Assembly (NCBI GenBank): GCA_027451405.1
Contig: DAIDJM010000020.1
Location: 1-64,000 of the forward strand
From: Acetobacteraceae bacterium
GTDB lineage: Bacteria; Pseudomonadota; Alphaproteobacteria; Acetobacterales; Acetobacteraceae
Length of the DNA: 64,000 nucleotides
Direction of reading: 5' to 3'
Shown here: positions 52,186 to 61,047 of the stretch, piece after piece
How positions within the stretch are numbered: the stretch's first letter is position 1
Layout of the letters: each line of letters opens with the position of its first letter
Notes under the pieces: model-generated
The model's input: the letters and a program-made list of their open reading frames with translations, nothing else
What the model was told of the DNA's origin: nothing
Database searches by the model: none
Translations under genes and position numbers: made by a program

Positions 52186-53940
52186 TCAGAGCGAGAACAC
52201 GTAAAGATGGCCGCCGGTCGGAATGTCCTGCACGGCGGGATCCTTCGCCATGTCGCCGCCCCAGATCGGGGTGGCGCCGCCCCAGCCGGCCCAGACGCCG
52301 ACATATTGCTTGCCACCCACGGACCAGGTGCTCGGCACGCCGATGATGCCCGACGTCATCTGCGGACTTTTCCATTTCACCGCGCCGGTCTTGGCATCGA
52401 ACGCATAAAGGTGACCATCGGCGCTGCCCGAGAAGACGAGCCCGCCCGCGGTCGCCAGCATGCCGTCGTTCCATGGCAGCTTGGACGGGAAATGCCAGGC
52501 CTGCTTGCCGGTATCGAGGTCGATCGCCTCGACATCGCCCCAGTTGTTGGGGAAGGCGGGATCGCGCATCACGTTGAAGGTTTCGTCGAGGAACGCGAGG
52601 CCCGGCTTGTAGGCGACCGGATCGACACCCTTGATCGTCATGCAAGTGTGCATGGCCGGGACGTAGGCGTAGTGCGTCTGCGGGTCGACCGCGATCGGCC
52701 ACCAGTTCTTGCCGCCGAGGAAGCTCGGGCAGGTGAAGACCTGCTTGCCGACCGCCGGGCGCAGCGCCGAATCGGTCACGGGATGCCCGTTCTTGAAGCC
52801 CGACACCGAAGTTGCGCTAACAAAACGGGTGGCGTAGATCAGCTTCCCGTTCTTGCGGTCGATCGCATAGAACCAGCCGTTGCGGCTCGCCGTGACGATC
52901 GCCTTGTGCGCGACCCCCTTGTAGGTGATGTCGGTCATCACCGTCTCGTTGGTGCCGTCGTAATCCCACGTGTCGTGCGGCGTGTATTGATAATGCCACT
53001 TGATGTGGCCGTTCTCCGGATCGAGCGCGATCACCGAATCCGTGTAGAGATTGTCGCCCGGGCGCAGTGTCGCGAGCCACGGGCCGGGATTGCCCACCCC
53101 CCAGAACAGCGTGTCGGTATCCTGGTCGTAGGTGCCGGTCAGCCAGGCGCCACCGCCGCCGGTCTTGTAACTGCCGTTGTTGGGCCAGGTGTTTCCGCCG
53201 GGCTCCTTGGGCGACGGAATCGTATAGGTGGTCCAGAGCAATTTTCCGCTGTTCGCGTCGAGCGCGCGCACCGAGCCGCGCAGCCCGTATTCGCCGCCCG
53301 AAAGCCCCACGATCACGCGACCCTTCACGACGAGCGGTGCCAGCGTCATCGCGCCGCCGAGGTCGGGCGCCATCAGTTGCGTCTTCCAAACCACCGCGCC
53401 GGTCTGCGCGTTCAGTGCCACCACGTAATTGTCGAGCGTTGCGAGATAGACATTGTTGCCGTAGAGCGCCACGCCCCGGTTGACCACGTCGCAGCACACC
53501 GTCTTGAGCCCGACCGCCGAAAGATCGTGCTTGTAGGTCCAGAGCGGCTTGCCGGTGCTGGCCTGGAAGGCGTGCACCTCGTCCTTGGGCGTGGTGATGA
53601 ACATCACGTCGCCGTTCACGACCGGCGGCGCCTCATGGCCCTGATCGAAATCGCTCTTGTAATCCCAGACCTGCTTGAGCCCCGCGACATTCCCGGCGTT
53701 GATCTGGCTGAGCTTCGAATAGCCGGTGCTGCCATAATCGTGGCGATACATCAGCCAGCCATCTTCGTTCGCCGCATTGGCCAGCCGCGCGTCGGTGACG
53801 GGCGCATAGGCCGGCATCGGCGGCGCCGCGGCCGTGGTGCCGGCAAGGGCCGCGCCGGCCGCGAACAGCGCCGAGCCGCCGAGTGCGAGCCGGAGCGAGA
53901 GCCGCCGCCCGCGCGGGCAACGGGTCCGGAGAGCGTGCAT
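52186..53940 (-). CDS. PQQ-dependent alcohol dehydrogenase, lanthanide-type (PedH/ExaF-like)
   Basis: 584 residues from MHALRTRCPRGRRLSLRLAL; GGGAGGATAACC precedes the ATG. The signal peptide ends near AGAALA. Eight-bladed propeller with tryptophan-docking repeats. The vicinal disulphide is in TVCCDVVNRG (Cys149-Cys150). The active-site block is TPHDTWDYDGTNE: Asp326 is the catalytic base and Asp328 the extra lanthanide ligand; calcium enzymes have a non-acidic residue there. No fused cytochrome c domain. It oxidises alcohols in the periplasm and passes electrons to the adjacent cytochrome. Confidence 0.9.
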   Translation of the reverse strand: MHALRTRCPRGRRLSLRLALGGSALFAAGAALAGTTAAAPPMPAYAPVTDARLANAANEDGWLMYRHDYGSTGYSKLSQINAGNVAGLKQVWDYKSDFDQGHEAPPVVNGDVMFITTPKDEVHAFQASTGKPLWTYKHDLSAVGLKTVCCDVVNRGVALYGNNVYLATLDNYVVALNAQTGAVVWKTQLMAPDLGGAMTLAPLVVKGRVIVGLSGGEYGLRGSVRALDANSGKLLWTTYTIPSPKEPGGNTWPNNGSYKTGGGGAWLTGTYDQDTDTLFWGVGNPGPWLATLRPGDNLYTDSVIALDPENGHIKWHYQYTPHDTWDYDGTNETVMTDITYKGVAHKAIVTASRNGWFYAIDRKNGKLIYATRFVSATSVSGFKNGHPVTDSALRPAVGKQVFTCPSFLGGKNWWPIAVDPQTHYAYVPAMHTCMTIKGVDPVAYKPGLAFLDETFNVMRDPAFPNNWGDVEAIDLDTGKQAWHFPSKLPWNDGMLATAGGLVFSGSADGHLYAFDAKTGAVKWKSPQMTSGIIGVPSTWSVGGKQYVGVWAGWGGATPIWGGDMAKDPAVQDIPTGGHLYVFSL

Positions 53941-54057
53941 TCTGGTTATCCTCCCTACGATCATGTCCTGCCGAGCCTGCGACACCACAAGACGCCGGGA
54001 TAGAGCCGCCCCGGCCGCATCTCCCGCAATGCGATCCCGCCCAAGCCGGCGACCCGC

Positions 54058-54075
54058 TGTCGCAGTTCTGCGACA
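54058..54075. promoter_or_regulatory. operator-like site A between ADH and its regulator
   Basis: TGTCGCAGTTCTGCGACA is a perfect palindrome: TGTCGCA, four bases, TGCGACA, with a shared inner GTTC. It lies 118 bases before the ADH start and 150 before the regulator start. Related sites occur upstream of pqqA and xoxF. Confidence 0.65.
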
Positions 54076-54224
54076 AAAGCAGGTCCGAACTGTGTGATGG
54101 TCGGAAGCCCGGTGTTTTCAAGGGCCGCGGACGCCGCCTATGGTCTGCGTCAAGAGCAGGGAAACGGCCACCGGCCGGGTGCGCAAGCGCCCGGCAAGAG
54201 AGGCCCCGCGCGAGAGGGAGAGCC

Positions 54225-55181
54225 ATGAAACATGCCGAGCTCGTCGCGGCCGTGACCAGCGACCCGTCGGCCTCGTGCCGGTCCGCGCTGCTTGCCTCAT
54301 GGGCGCGATCCATGACCCGCTACAAGCTCGACCCCTACGATCAAAGCCCCCCGCACCGGCTGACCGAGCAGGAGCTGCGCGAGGCCCGCCAGAGCGTCGA
54401 GCCGCTGCTCGAAGCCGCCGGCAGCACGCTCGACCGGCTTTTCCAGGCGGTCGGCGGCGCCGGCTGCTGCGTCCTCTTCACCGACAAGAACGGCGTGCCG
54501 GTCGAGCGGCGCGGCCATTGCGCGGACGACACTACCTTCGAAGGCTGGGGTCTCTGGACCGGCAACGTCTGGAGCGAACGGTTCGAGGGCACCAACGGCA
54601 TCGGCACCTGCCTCGCCGAACAGCGTGCGCTCACCATCCACCGCGACCAGCACTTCCATGTGCGCAACATCGGCCTCTCCTGCACGGTGGCCCCGATCCA
54701 TGACCATCGCGGCCGGCTGGCCGCGGCGCTCGACGTTTCCTCGTGCCGCGAGGATCTCGACGAAAACTTCGTCAAACTGATCGCCTCCGCCGTGGTGGAC
54801 GCGGCGCGCCGCATCGAGGCCCGCCATTTCCGCAATGCGTTCCCAAGCGCGCGCATCGTGCTGGCGCCCGACGCGGATTGGGGATCGGGCGCGCTACTGG
54901 CGATCGGCGCCGACGATCTGATCATCGGCGCGACCTCGGCCGCGCGCGCCGCCTGCGGCATCACCGACGCGATGCTCGAGAGGGAATTGCCGGCGCAGGA
55001 AATCCTCCACGACGTGGCCGCCGAAGCCGAAGAGCTGAGCCTCGCCGAACGCGGCGTCGTGCATCGCGCGCTGGCCCGCGCGAACGGCAACGTTTCCGCC
55101 GCGGCCAAGGCGCTCGGCATCAGCCGCGCCACGCTGCACCGCAAAATGCGCCGGCTCGGATTGCAAACCGTACGGAATTGA
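54225..55181 (+). CDS. GAF-domain transcriptional regulator with Fis helix-turn-helix (AcoR-like, no AAA+)
   Basis: 318 residues. GAGGGAG precedes the ATG. An N-terminal helical part (SALLASWARSMTRYKLDPYD) and GAF domain (CVLFTDKNGVPVERRG, EGTNGIGTCLAEQRALTIHR) resemble AcoR/AcxR-type activators. The central sigma-54 AAA+ domain is absent: the GAF region leads through a short linker to ANGNVSAAAKALGISRATLH-RKMRRLGL. It must act through sigma-70 or as a repressor. It is divergent from the quinoprotein operon, so it likely senses an alcohol or metal. Confidence 0.87.
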   Translation: MKHAELVAAVTSDPSASCRSALLASWARSMTRYKLDPYDQSPPHRLTEQELREARQSVEPLLEAAGSTLDRLFQAVGGAGCCVLFTDKNGVPVERRGHCADDTTFEGWGLWTGNVWSERFEGTNGIGTCLAEQRALTIHRDQHFHVRNIGLSCTVAPIHDHRGRLAAALDVSSCREDLDENFVKLIASAVVDAARRIEARHFRNAFPSARIVLAPDADWGSGALLAIGADDLIIGATSAARAACGITDAMLERELPAQEILHDVAAEAEELSLAERGVVHRALARANGNVSAAAKALGISRATLHRKMRRLGLQTVRN

Positions 55182-55461
55182 GCGCCGGCCCGTCGCGTTG
55201 TCGTGAATCGCGCCCGTTTCCGTGCCTGTCCCAGGATCCCGGGTTCGAGATATGCGCTGGTTTCGCCACAGTTTTGGGCAAATCGGCCACCATCGCGCCG
55301 CCGCATCGCAATTTCCTTCGTTGAAGACGCGGAAGTCGCTAAATTGTAATAGCTTTTACGGAGCGCTCATCCAGGCCGGCTCAACCGGCGGATGTTGACT
55401 CTCCGGGACTTTCAAGTCTGACGGCGGGATCAAAACCTGCCCGCAAAGATCAGGGGGAGAC

Positions 55462-57018
55462 ATGTTCGGAAGACGAATCCAACTACTCGCAGCGGCAGCG
55501 ATCGTGCTCGGGGCGGGCGCCGCCCGCGCCGACGACTACACCGACCTGCTCGACATCCTCCGGGCCAAGGGCAGCCTCACGCCGTCCGAGTACAATGCGC
55601 TGCGTGCCAAACACATGCACAACCTGCGCACCGGCCGCCACGGCATTTCCATGACGGCGCCGGAACAGATGGATCAGACGCAGCAGGCCGCCATGCAGGC
55701 CGCCGCGTCGGCCGAAGCCGCGCGCCAGACCTCGATGCAGATGCAGGCGGAAATGCAGAAGGTCGAGGACATGATGAACGCGCCGGATATCGTGCGCGCC
55801 ATGCCCTACAAACCCGGCAACGGCCTCACCATCAAGGTCGGCAACGTCGATCTGAACGTCTCCGGCATCGTCAACGCGTTCTACACCTTCTCGAGCGCCG
55901 ACAACGCCACCCCGGGCACCGTCGTCGCCGGCGGTCTCACCGACGCCAGCGGCTTCGATTCGTCAGCCGTCCGCAACGGCCTGCTGCCGGGCGCCATCAT
56001 CGTGTCCGCCAGCACGACGCAGGACGGCATCGATCTCGATGCGGTGTTCGGCGCCTATCCGGGCATCAACAGCTCGACGAACGGTCCCTTCAACGCCAAT
56101 TCCGGCGGCAATGCCTCGGCCCTGGGCACCGCCGGCGTCGATTTCCGTAAAACCTACATCACCGCCGGCACCAAGGATTTCGGCACCGTCAAGCTCGGTC
56201 GCGATATCGGCCTCTTTGGCCAGGACGCGATCCTGAACGACCAGACCCTGCTCGGCGTCGGCGCCACCGGCGGCAACGCCGATCCGGGCAACACATCGCT
56301 CGGCCGCATCGGCTACGGCTACATCTACGCCGACTTCATGCCGCAGATCACCTATATCAGCCCGATCTGGAACGGCTTCCAGGCCAGCATCGGCGTGTTC
56401 CAGCCACTCAACGAAGTGGATTTCAGCGGCCTCTCGCAAGGTTATCTCAGCCCGACCGTGGTCGGCGGCACGCAGCATAGCGCGCCAATGTTCCAGGGCC
56501 GCTTCACCTACGACTACAAGGCGCCCGACTGGTCCGCCCATCTCTGGGCCGGCTTCATGCAACAGGAAGTCCAGGGCATCGTCACCACAACGACCAGCCG
56601 CAAATCGGACTCGGCGGTCGCCGGAGAAGCCGGCGCCAGCTTCACCTTTGGCCCGTTCGGCCTGCTCGGCTACTACTATCGCGGCCAGGGTGTCGGCACG
56701 ACCGCGCTGCTCTTCGACGGACTTGCCCCGAACGGCCAGCTCCGGGATTCGGAAGGCGGTTACATCCAGGGCCTCTGGAAAATCGTCCCCAAGGTCAAGC
56801 TCATCGCCAGCTACGGCGTCAGCAATCTCTATCTCGCGCCCGGCGAAGTCGACCCGACACTCGTACGCCGCAACGACAGCGAGACCGGCGGTGTCTATTA
56901 CAGCTGGACCGACTGGCTCACGCTCGTCGGCGAATACACCCACACGGACAGCAAGAGTCACGGACCCAACAGCGCATCGGCCGATTCGGTCTCTGCGGGC
57001 GCTATCCTCTTTTACTGA
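55462..57018 (+). CDS. outer-membrane porin-like beta-barrel protein
   Basis: 518 residues. The signal peptide ends near GAARA. A short helical domain (about 25-65, DLLDILRAKGSLTPSEYNAL) and a Gln/Met-rich coiled coil (about 75-112) precede a long beta-barrel of alternating Gly/aromatic strands ending in VSAGAILFY with a C-terminal Tyr. It resembles alphaproteobacterial porins that carry a periplasmic coiled-coil lead. Location in the PQQ cluster suggests uptake of an alcohol or lanthanide chelate; this is inference. GGGGGAG precedes the ATG. Confidence 0.8.
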   Translation: MFGRRIQLLAAAAIVLGAGAARADDYTDLLDILRAKGSLTPSEYNALRAKHMHNLRTGRHGISMTAPEQMDQTQQAAMQAAASAEAARQTSMQMQAEMQKVEDMMNAPDIVRAMPYKPGNGLTIKVGNVDLNVSGIVNAFYTFSSADNATPGTVVAGGLTDASGFDSSAVRNGLLPGAIIVSASTTQDGIDLDAVFGAYPGINSSTNGPFNANSGGNASALGTAGVDFRKTYITAGTKDFGTVKLGRDIGLFGQDAILNDQTLLGVGATGGNADPGNTSLGRIGYGYIYADFMPQITYISPIWNGFQASIGVFQPLNEVDFSGLSQGYLSPTVVGGTQHSAPMFQGRFTYDYKAPDWSAHLWAGFMQQEVQGIVTTTTSRKSDSAVAGEAGASFTFGPFGLLGYYYRGQGVGTTALLFDGLAPNGQLRDSEGGYIQGLWKIVPKVKLIASYGVSNLYLAPGEVDPTLVRRNDSETGGVYYSWTDWLTLVGEYTHTDSKSHGPNSASADSVSAGAILFY

Positions 57019-57025
57019 GGCGTTT

Positions 57026-57231
57026 GCCTCCGGCGGGCAGGGGCTCTGCCCCTGCACCCCGCTGGGGCCGAAAGGCCCCAGACCCCTTTCCTTTATCGGG
57101 GTGGAGAGGGTGGTTTCATGCGAGCCGCCGCTCGCTGGGAACCACCCTCTCCACCCCTCTAACTTGATGGGGCCTGGGGCCTTTCGGCCCCAGCGGGGGT
57201 GCAGGGGGCAAAGCCCCCTGCCCGCCGGAGG
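57026..57231. repeat. family B inverted pair with long central stem
   Basis: The left unit begins GCCTCCGGCGGGCAGGGGC and ends CCCCAGACCCC at about 57086. The right inverted unit ends with GCCCGCCGGAGG at 57231. Between them GGGGTGGAGAGGGTGGTT (57099-57116) pairs with AACCACCCTCTCCACCCC (57140-57157). The whole thing can fold into one long MITE-like hairpin. Confidence 0.85.
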
Positions 57232-57237
57232 GAAGCC

Positions 57238-57789
57238 CTATTTCCGCGAAAGCGTATCCGCCGCCATATCCCCGATATAGGACGCCGCATGTTGCCAGGC
57301 GTCGTTCGTGTCGCCGCGAAACTGCACTTCGCGCGACAGCAGCGCATGCCCGTTCGCACTGTCCATCACATCGACATGCCCGAACTCGATCAGCGTGCTG
57401 ATCTTATGCACCCCGCCGAACACCACGTAGGGCGCATTCTGCTTTTTCGCCGCATTCTGCATCGAGCCCTGATCCAGATTGGAAGCGGAACATGGCGCCG
57501 ACGCGCACACGAGCGGCACCGCATCGAACCCGCGCTGGTCGAGCGCCTGCACGATACCCTGCTGCAGCATCTTGAGCCGCTCGGCATGCGCCGCTACCTG
57601 GTCGGTCGGCTCACCGGACGTGTCGGCATAGTCAAAGGCCGCGACCGCCACTCTGACGGGAGCGGCGGCACCCAGCGAGGGTGACAGAAGAACCCACACA
57701 CCGAGGAGAAGACGCGACGCCGGCGGGCAGGGCTCCGCCTTGCGCAAGCTGGGGCCAAAAGGTCCCAGACCCCTGATATTTTTCATCAT
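57238..57789 (-). CDS. exported DUF2380-like protein
   Basis: 183 residues from ATG 57789, with GGAG 5 bases before it. The first 25 codons run through a family B repeat, and the following RLLLGVWVLLSPSLGAAA serves as the hydrophobic part of the signal. The mature chain, VRVAVAAFDYADTSGEPTDQ and QALDQRGFDAVPLVCASAPC, resembles DUF2380 proteins that occur in PQQ and methanol-oxidation clusters. Its role is unknown. It is codirectional with xoxJ upstream. Confidence 0.68.
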   Translation of the reverse strand: MMKNIRGLGPFGPSLRKAEPCPPASRLLLGVWVLLSPSLGAAAPVRVAVAAFDYADTSGEPTDQVAAHAERLKMLQQGIVQALDQRGFDAVPLVCASAPCSASNLDQGSMQNAAKKQNAPYVVFGGVHKISTLIEFGHVDVMDSANGHALLSREVQFRGDTNDAWQHAASYIGDMAADTLSRK

Positions 57790-57864
57790 CCCAACTCCAA
57801 AGGGAACGGGGTCCGGAACCTATCGGCCCCAGCGGAGGGGCGCCGCGGAGGCAGAGCCTCCCCG
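57720..57864. repeat. family B inverted pair overlapping the DUF2380-like gene start
   Basis: The left unit 57720-57774 is CCGGCGGGCAGGGCTCCGCC...GGTCCCAGACCCC. The right inverted unit 57808-57864 is GGGGTCCGGAACC...GGCAGAGCCTCCCCGG. The gene's ribosome site and start (57784-57798) lie in the spacer. Confidence 0.75.
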
Positions 57865-57866
57865 GC

Positions 57867-58709
57867 TCACTGCACCGGTGTTGCGTTCTGATCCGCCGCG
57901 AGCGGATGGTTCTGCTCGTCGAGCAGCGGTATATTGTAGCTCCGGAGGATCTTCGTGATCTGCCCTTCATCCTTGGCGATCACCCCGTTGAGCCGCCGGC
58001 GGAAATCGACATCGCCGGGCCGCACCCCCATGGCGATGTGGTAATCGAGGCGGACGCGGCTGTCCTCGGGATTGATGAACGTGATGCGCAGCTTGTCGCC
58101 GTCCTGGTTCGCCCAATAGCCGGCGATCGGTCCCCAGAGCAGGCCGACATCGACTTTCCCGTCGGCCACGTCGCGAACCATCTGGTGGCCCGGCTGGTCC
58201 ACGCGCGTATCGACCACCAGCGGATACACCGCGACGCGATCCATCAGATTATGGCGGATCACCAGATCGGTGGGCGGGGTTTGCGCGATCAGCCCGAACC
58301 GCCGCCCGGCGATGTGCCAATCGCCGATATGGTCCGCGGTGATATTGTCCGAGAGCCGCGAGATCATCACGTAGCCGGTGTGATAATAGGGATCGGTCGT
58401 CGCCAGCTCATCGTTGCCGACGACCGTTCCCATGATCACGTCGCAGCGATGCTTCATGAGCGTGGCACGCACGAAGCCCTGACTGTCCGGATACCAGACA
58501 TAGGTCAGCTTCAGCTTCAGCTCATGCGCCACGAGCTGCGCGATCTTGTTCTCGAACCCCTCCTGCTTGTCGTTCGAGAACGGCAGGTTGGCGGGATCGG
58601 CACAGACACGCAGTTCCGTCTTCGACACGAGATCAGGCGATTGCTGGGCCATGGCCGGCCCCGCGGCGAGCCAGCCGCCCGCCAGGGCGGCGATCCACGC
58701 GATCCTCAT
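57867..58709 (-). CDS. xoxJ: XoxJ/MxaJ-like periplasmic binding protein
   Basis: 280 residues from MRIAWIAALAGGWLAAGPAMA, a signal peptide. The type 2 periplasmic-binding fold is clear: LRVCADPANLPFSNDKQEGF, ENKIAQLVAHEL, CDVIMGTVVGNDELATTDPY. This is the quinoprotein-dehydrogenase-associated family; XoxJ helps assemble or activate XoxF. It follows xoxG by 7 bases. Order xoxF-xoxG-xoxJ is the common one. Confidence 0.9.
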   Translation of the reverse strand: MRIAWIAALAGGWLAAGPAMAQQSPDLVSKTELRVCADPANLPFSNDKQEGFENKIAQLVAHELKLKLTYVWYPDSQGFVRATLMKHRCDVIMGTVVGNDELATTDPYYHTGYVMISRLSDNITADHIGDWHIAGRRFGLIAQTPPTDLVIRHNLMDRVAVYPLVVDTRVDQPGHQMVRDVADGKVDVGLLWGPIAGYWANQDGDKLRITFINPEDSRVRLDYHIAMGVRPGDVDFRRRLNGVIAKDEGQITKILRSYNIPLLDEQNHPLAADQNATPVQ

Positions 58710-58716
58710 CGGGCGA

Positions 58717-59157
58717 TCACTGATTGAGATGCTCGGGGTGGCCACGGCCGAGCGCGCCATCCGAACGCGCCTTCAGGTAGGCATAGATATTGTCGATATT
58801 GTCGACGGCATCCTGATTGAAGCCGAATGCCGGCATTACCTTGTCGTTGGCCGAATTCACGTTCTTGCGGCCATTGATGATGGTTTCCTCGACCTGCTGC
58901 TTGGTCATGGTCTTGAGGCTATCGGTCAGGTTCGGCGCATAGGAGCTGCCGAGCCCGTCCGGCCCGTGACAGCGCATGCAGAGATCGCCGTAATAAAGAT
59001 AGCCCTTGTAGGTCGCCTCATCGACCTTGTTGCCGTCCTTGACGGTGTAGGGCTTCGGCTCCTCCGCGGCGCGCGAGGGCGGCGCGAGCCATGCGCCGGC
59101 GCCGATCAGCGTCGCGGCACAGCCGAGCAGGATCAGGGAACGAGGCATCGCGATCAT
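58717..59157 (-). CDS. xoxG: cytochrome c XoxG (cL-type)
   Basis: 146 residues from MIAMPRSLILLGCAATLIGA; GGAG lies 8 bases before the first ATG, favouring it over the in-frame one three codons later. One haem site, CMRCHGPDG, and a likely Met ligand in KVMPAFGF. Family members accept electrons from XoxF. It lies between xoxF and xoxJ, after an intercistronic hairpin. Confidence 0.9.
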   Translation of the reverse strand: MIAMPRSLILLGCAATLIGAGAWLAPPSRAAEEPKPYTVKDGNKVDEATYKGYLYYGDLCMRCHGPDGLGSSYAPNLTDSLKTMTKQQVEETIINGRKNVNSANDKVMPAFGFNQDAVDNIDNIYAYLKARSDGALGRGHPEHLNQ

Positions 59158-59201
59158 ACGGAATTCTCCATGCGGCAGCCGGGCATGCCGCGAAAACGAA
59201 A

Positions 59202-59233
59202 CCGCCCCGCTCGCGGATTGGCGAGCGGGGCGG
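59202..59233 (-). terminator. intercistronic hairpin between xoxF and xoxG
   Basis: A perfect 13-base stem (arms 59202-59214 and 59221-59233, loop GGATTG), read on the minus strand, is followed by GTTTCGTTTTCGC. It lies 14 bases after the xoxF stop and 45 before xoxG. It may attenuate readthrough or protect the xoxF message, giving more XoxF than XoxG. Confidence 0.6.
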
Positions 59234-59247
59234 GAAAGTGTCCTCGA

Positions 59248-61047
59248 TTAGTTGGAGAGGCCGAACACCGTCAGCACACCGCCGAGTTGCGTATAGTTCG
59301 ACAGCTGCTTGTAGGCGCCGACCGCGCCGAGACCGGCCGTGTCCTCGGTCAGGCCCGCGGCCATGCCGATGCCGGCCCAGCCACCCACGCCGGACAGCAC
59401 CGCGAGATACTGCTTGCCGTCATGGGTGAAGGTGTTGACGTTGCCGATGATCCCCGACGGCGTCTTGAACTTGTAGAGCAGGTGTCCGCTCTTCGCGTCC
59501 ACGACCTTGAGGTAGCCATCGAGCGTGCCGTAGGCGACGACGCCGCCGGCCGTCGAGAGCGCCCCCGACCACACCGAGAACGTCTCGGGATCGGACCAGA
59601 GGATCCGGCCCTGATTGACGTCATAGGCGATGAAATTGCCGAGATTGCTCTGGCCCGGCGGCGGATACATCGACAGCGTCGCGCCCACGAAAGGCTGGCC
59701 CGCCGTGTAGCTCACCTTGAACGGCTCGTAATCCATGCAGACATGGTTGGTCGGCACGTAGAAGACGTGCGTGATCGGCGAGTAGGTCGAAGGCTGTTCG
59801 TCCTTCGAACCGAGCGCCGCCGGGCACACGCCCTTGGTGTTGTGGTCCGCGCCCTGCACGCCCGGACCGTATTTGTCGACCAGCACGGGCCTGCCGGTCG
59901 CGAGATCGATCTTGCTCGCCCAGTTGACCGCGGGATCGTATTTATTCGCCTGCAGCAGCTTGCCGGTCGCGCGATCGAGCACGTAGGCGAAGCCGTTGCG
60001 GTCGAAATGCACGAGCGCATGGGTCATCTTGCCGTGCACTTCGGTGTCGGCGAGAATCATTTCGTTCACGCCGTCATAGTCCCACTGGTCGTGCGGCGTC
60101 ATCTGGTAGACCCATTTCGCCATGCCGGTGTCCGGATCACGCGCGAAGATGGTCATCGACCATTTGTTGTCGCCCGGCCGCTGGGTCGGGTTCCAGGTGC
60201 CGGGATTGCCGGAGCCGTAATAGACCAGGTTCAGCTTCGGATCGTAGGAGATCCAGCCCCAGGTGCCGCCGCCGCCATTCTTCCACTGATCGCCCTGCCA
60301 GGTGGCGAGCGAGCTGTTGGCGCCGACCGGCTTGCCGAGCTCGGTCGTCTTGTTCGGGTCGAACATGATCATGTTGTCGGGGCCGGAGCTGTAGGCGGTC
60401 CAGGCCTTGCTGCCGTCCTTGATGTTGTAGGCGGTCATGCGGCCCATGATGCCGAACTCGCCGCCCGAGATGCCGACCAGCACCTTGTCCTTGACGACGA
60501 GCGGCGCCGAGGTGCCGGTCTCGCCCTTGCCGATCGGATCGCCGTCCTTCACCGACCACACGACCTTCCCGGTCTTGGCGTCGAGTGCCACCAGCGTCGT
60601 GTCGGCCTGGTGCAGGAAGATCATGCCGTCGCCGTAAGCCACACCGCGATTGACGGTGTCGCAGCACATCACCGGGATGACGTTCGGATCCTGCTTGGGC
60701 TCATACTTCCAGAGGATACGGCCGTTATTGTTGAGATCGAGCGCGAACACGGTGTTCGGGAACGGCGTCGAAATATACATCGTGTCGCCGATCACCAGCG
60801 GACCACCCTCGTGGCCGCGCAGCACGCCGGTCGAGAACGTCCAGACCGGATGCAGATTCTTCGCGGTTCGCGTGTTGATCTGCTTCAGCTCGCTGAATCG
60901 CTGCGAGCTGTAATTGCCGAGCGGCATGACCCATTGCGACGGGTCGCCCGACATCTTCTGCAACTCGTCATTGGCCATGGCCGAAGCGCTGCCGAGAACC
61001 GTCGCGAGGGCCGCGACGCAGACAGAGCGCGCCAAACTCTTTCTCAT
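59248..61047 (-). CDS. xoxF: lanthanide-dependent PQQ methanol/alcohol dehydrogenase XoxF
   Basis: 599 residues from [31 protein letters not shown] precedes the ATG and the signal peptide ends near SASAMA. The adjacent cysteines are in [11 protein letters not shown] (Cys128-Cys129). The active site reads [18 protein letters not shown]: Asp323 is catalytic and Asp325 is the added lanthanide ligand that separates XoxF from Mxa[12 protein letters not shown] and YQMTPHD are typical. It oxidises methanol and related alcohols in the periplasm and passes electrons to XoxG. Confidence 0.96.
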   Translation of the reverse strand: MRKSLARSVCVAALATVLGSASAMANDELQKMSGDPSQWVMPLGNYSSQRFSELKQINTRTAKNLHPVWTFSTGVLRGHEGGPLVIGDTMYISTPFPNTVFALDLNNNGRILWKYEPKQDPNVIPVMCCDTVNRGVAYGDGMIFLHQADTTLVALDAKTGKVVWSVKDGDPIGKGETGTSAPLVVKDKVLVGISGGEFGIMGRMTAYNIKDGSKAWTAYSSGPDNMIMFDPNKTTELGKPVGANSSLATWQGDQWKNGGGGTWGWISYDPKLNLVYYGSGNPGTWNPTQRPGDNKWSMTIFARDPDTGMAKWVYQMTPHDQWDYDGVNEMILADTEVHGKMTHALVHFDRNGFAYVLDRATGKLLQANKYDPAVNWASKIDLATGRPVLVDKYGPGVQGADHNTKGVCPAALGSKDEQPSTYSPITHVFYVPTNHVCMDYEPFKVSYTAGQPFVGATLSMYPPPGQSNLGNFIAYDVNQGRILWSDPETFSVWSGALSTAGGVVAYGTLDGYLKVVDAKSGHLLYKFKTPSGIIGNVNTFTHDGKQYLAVLSGVGGWAGIGMAAGLTEDTAGLGAVGAYKQLSNYTQLGGVLTVFGLSN

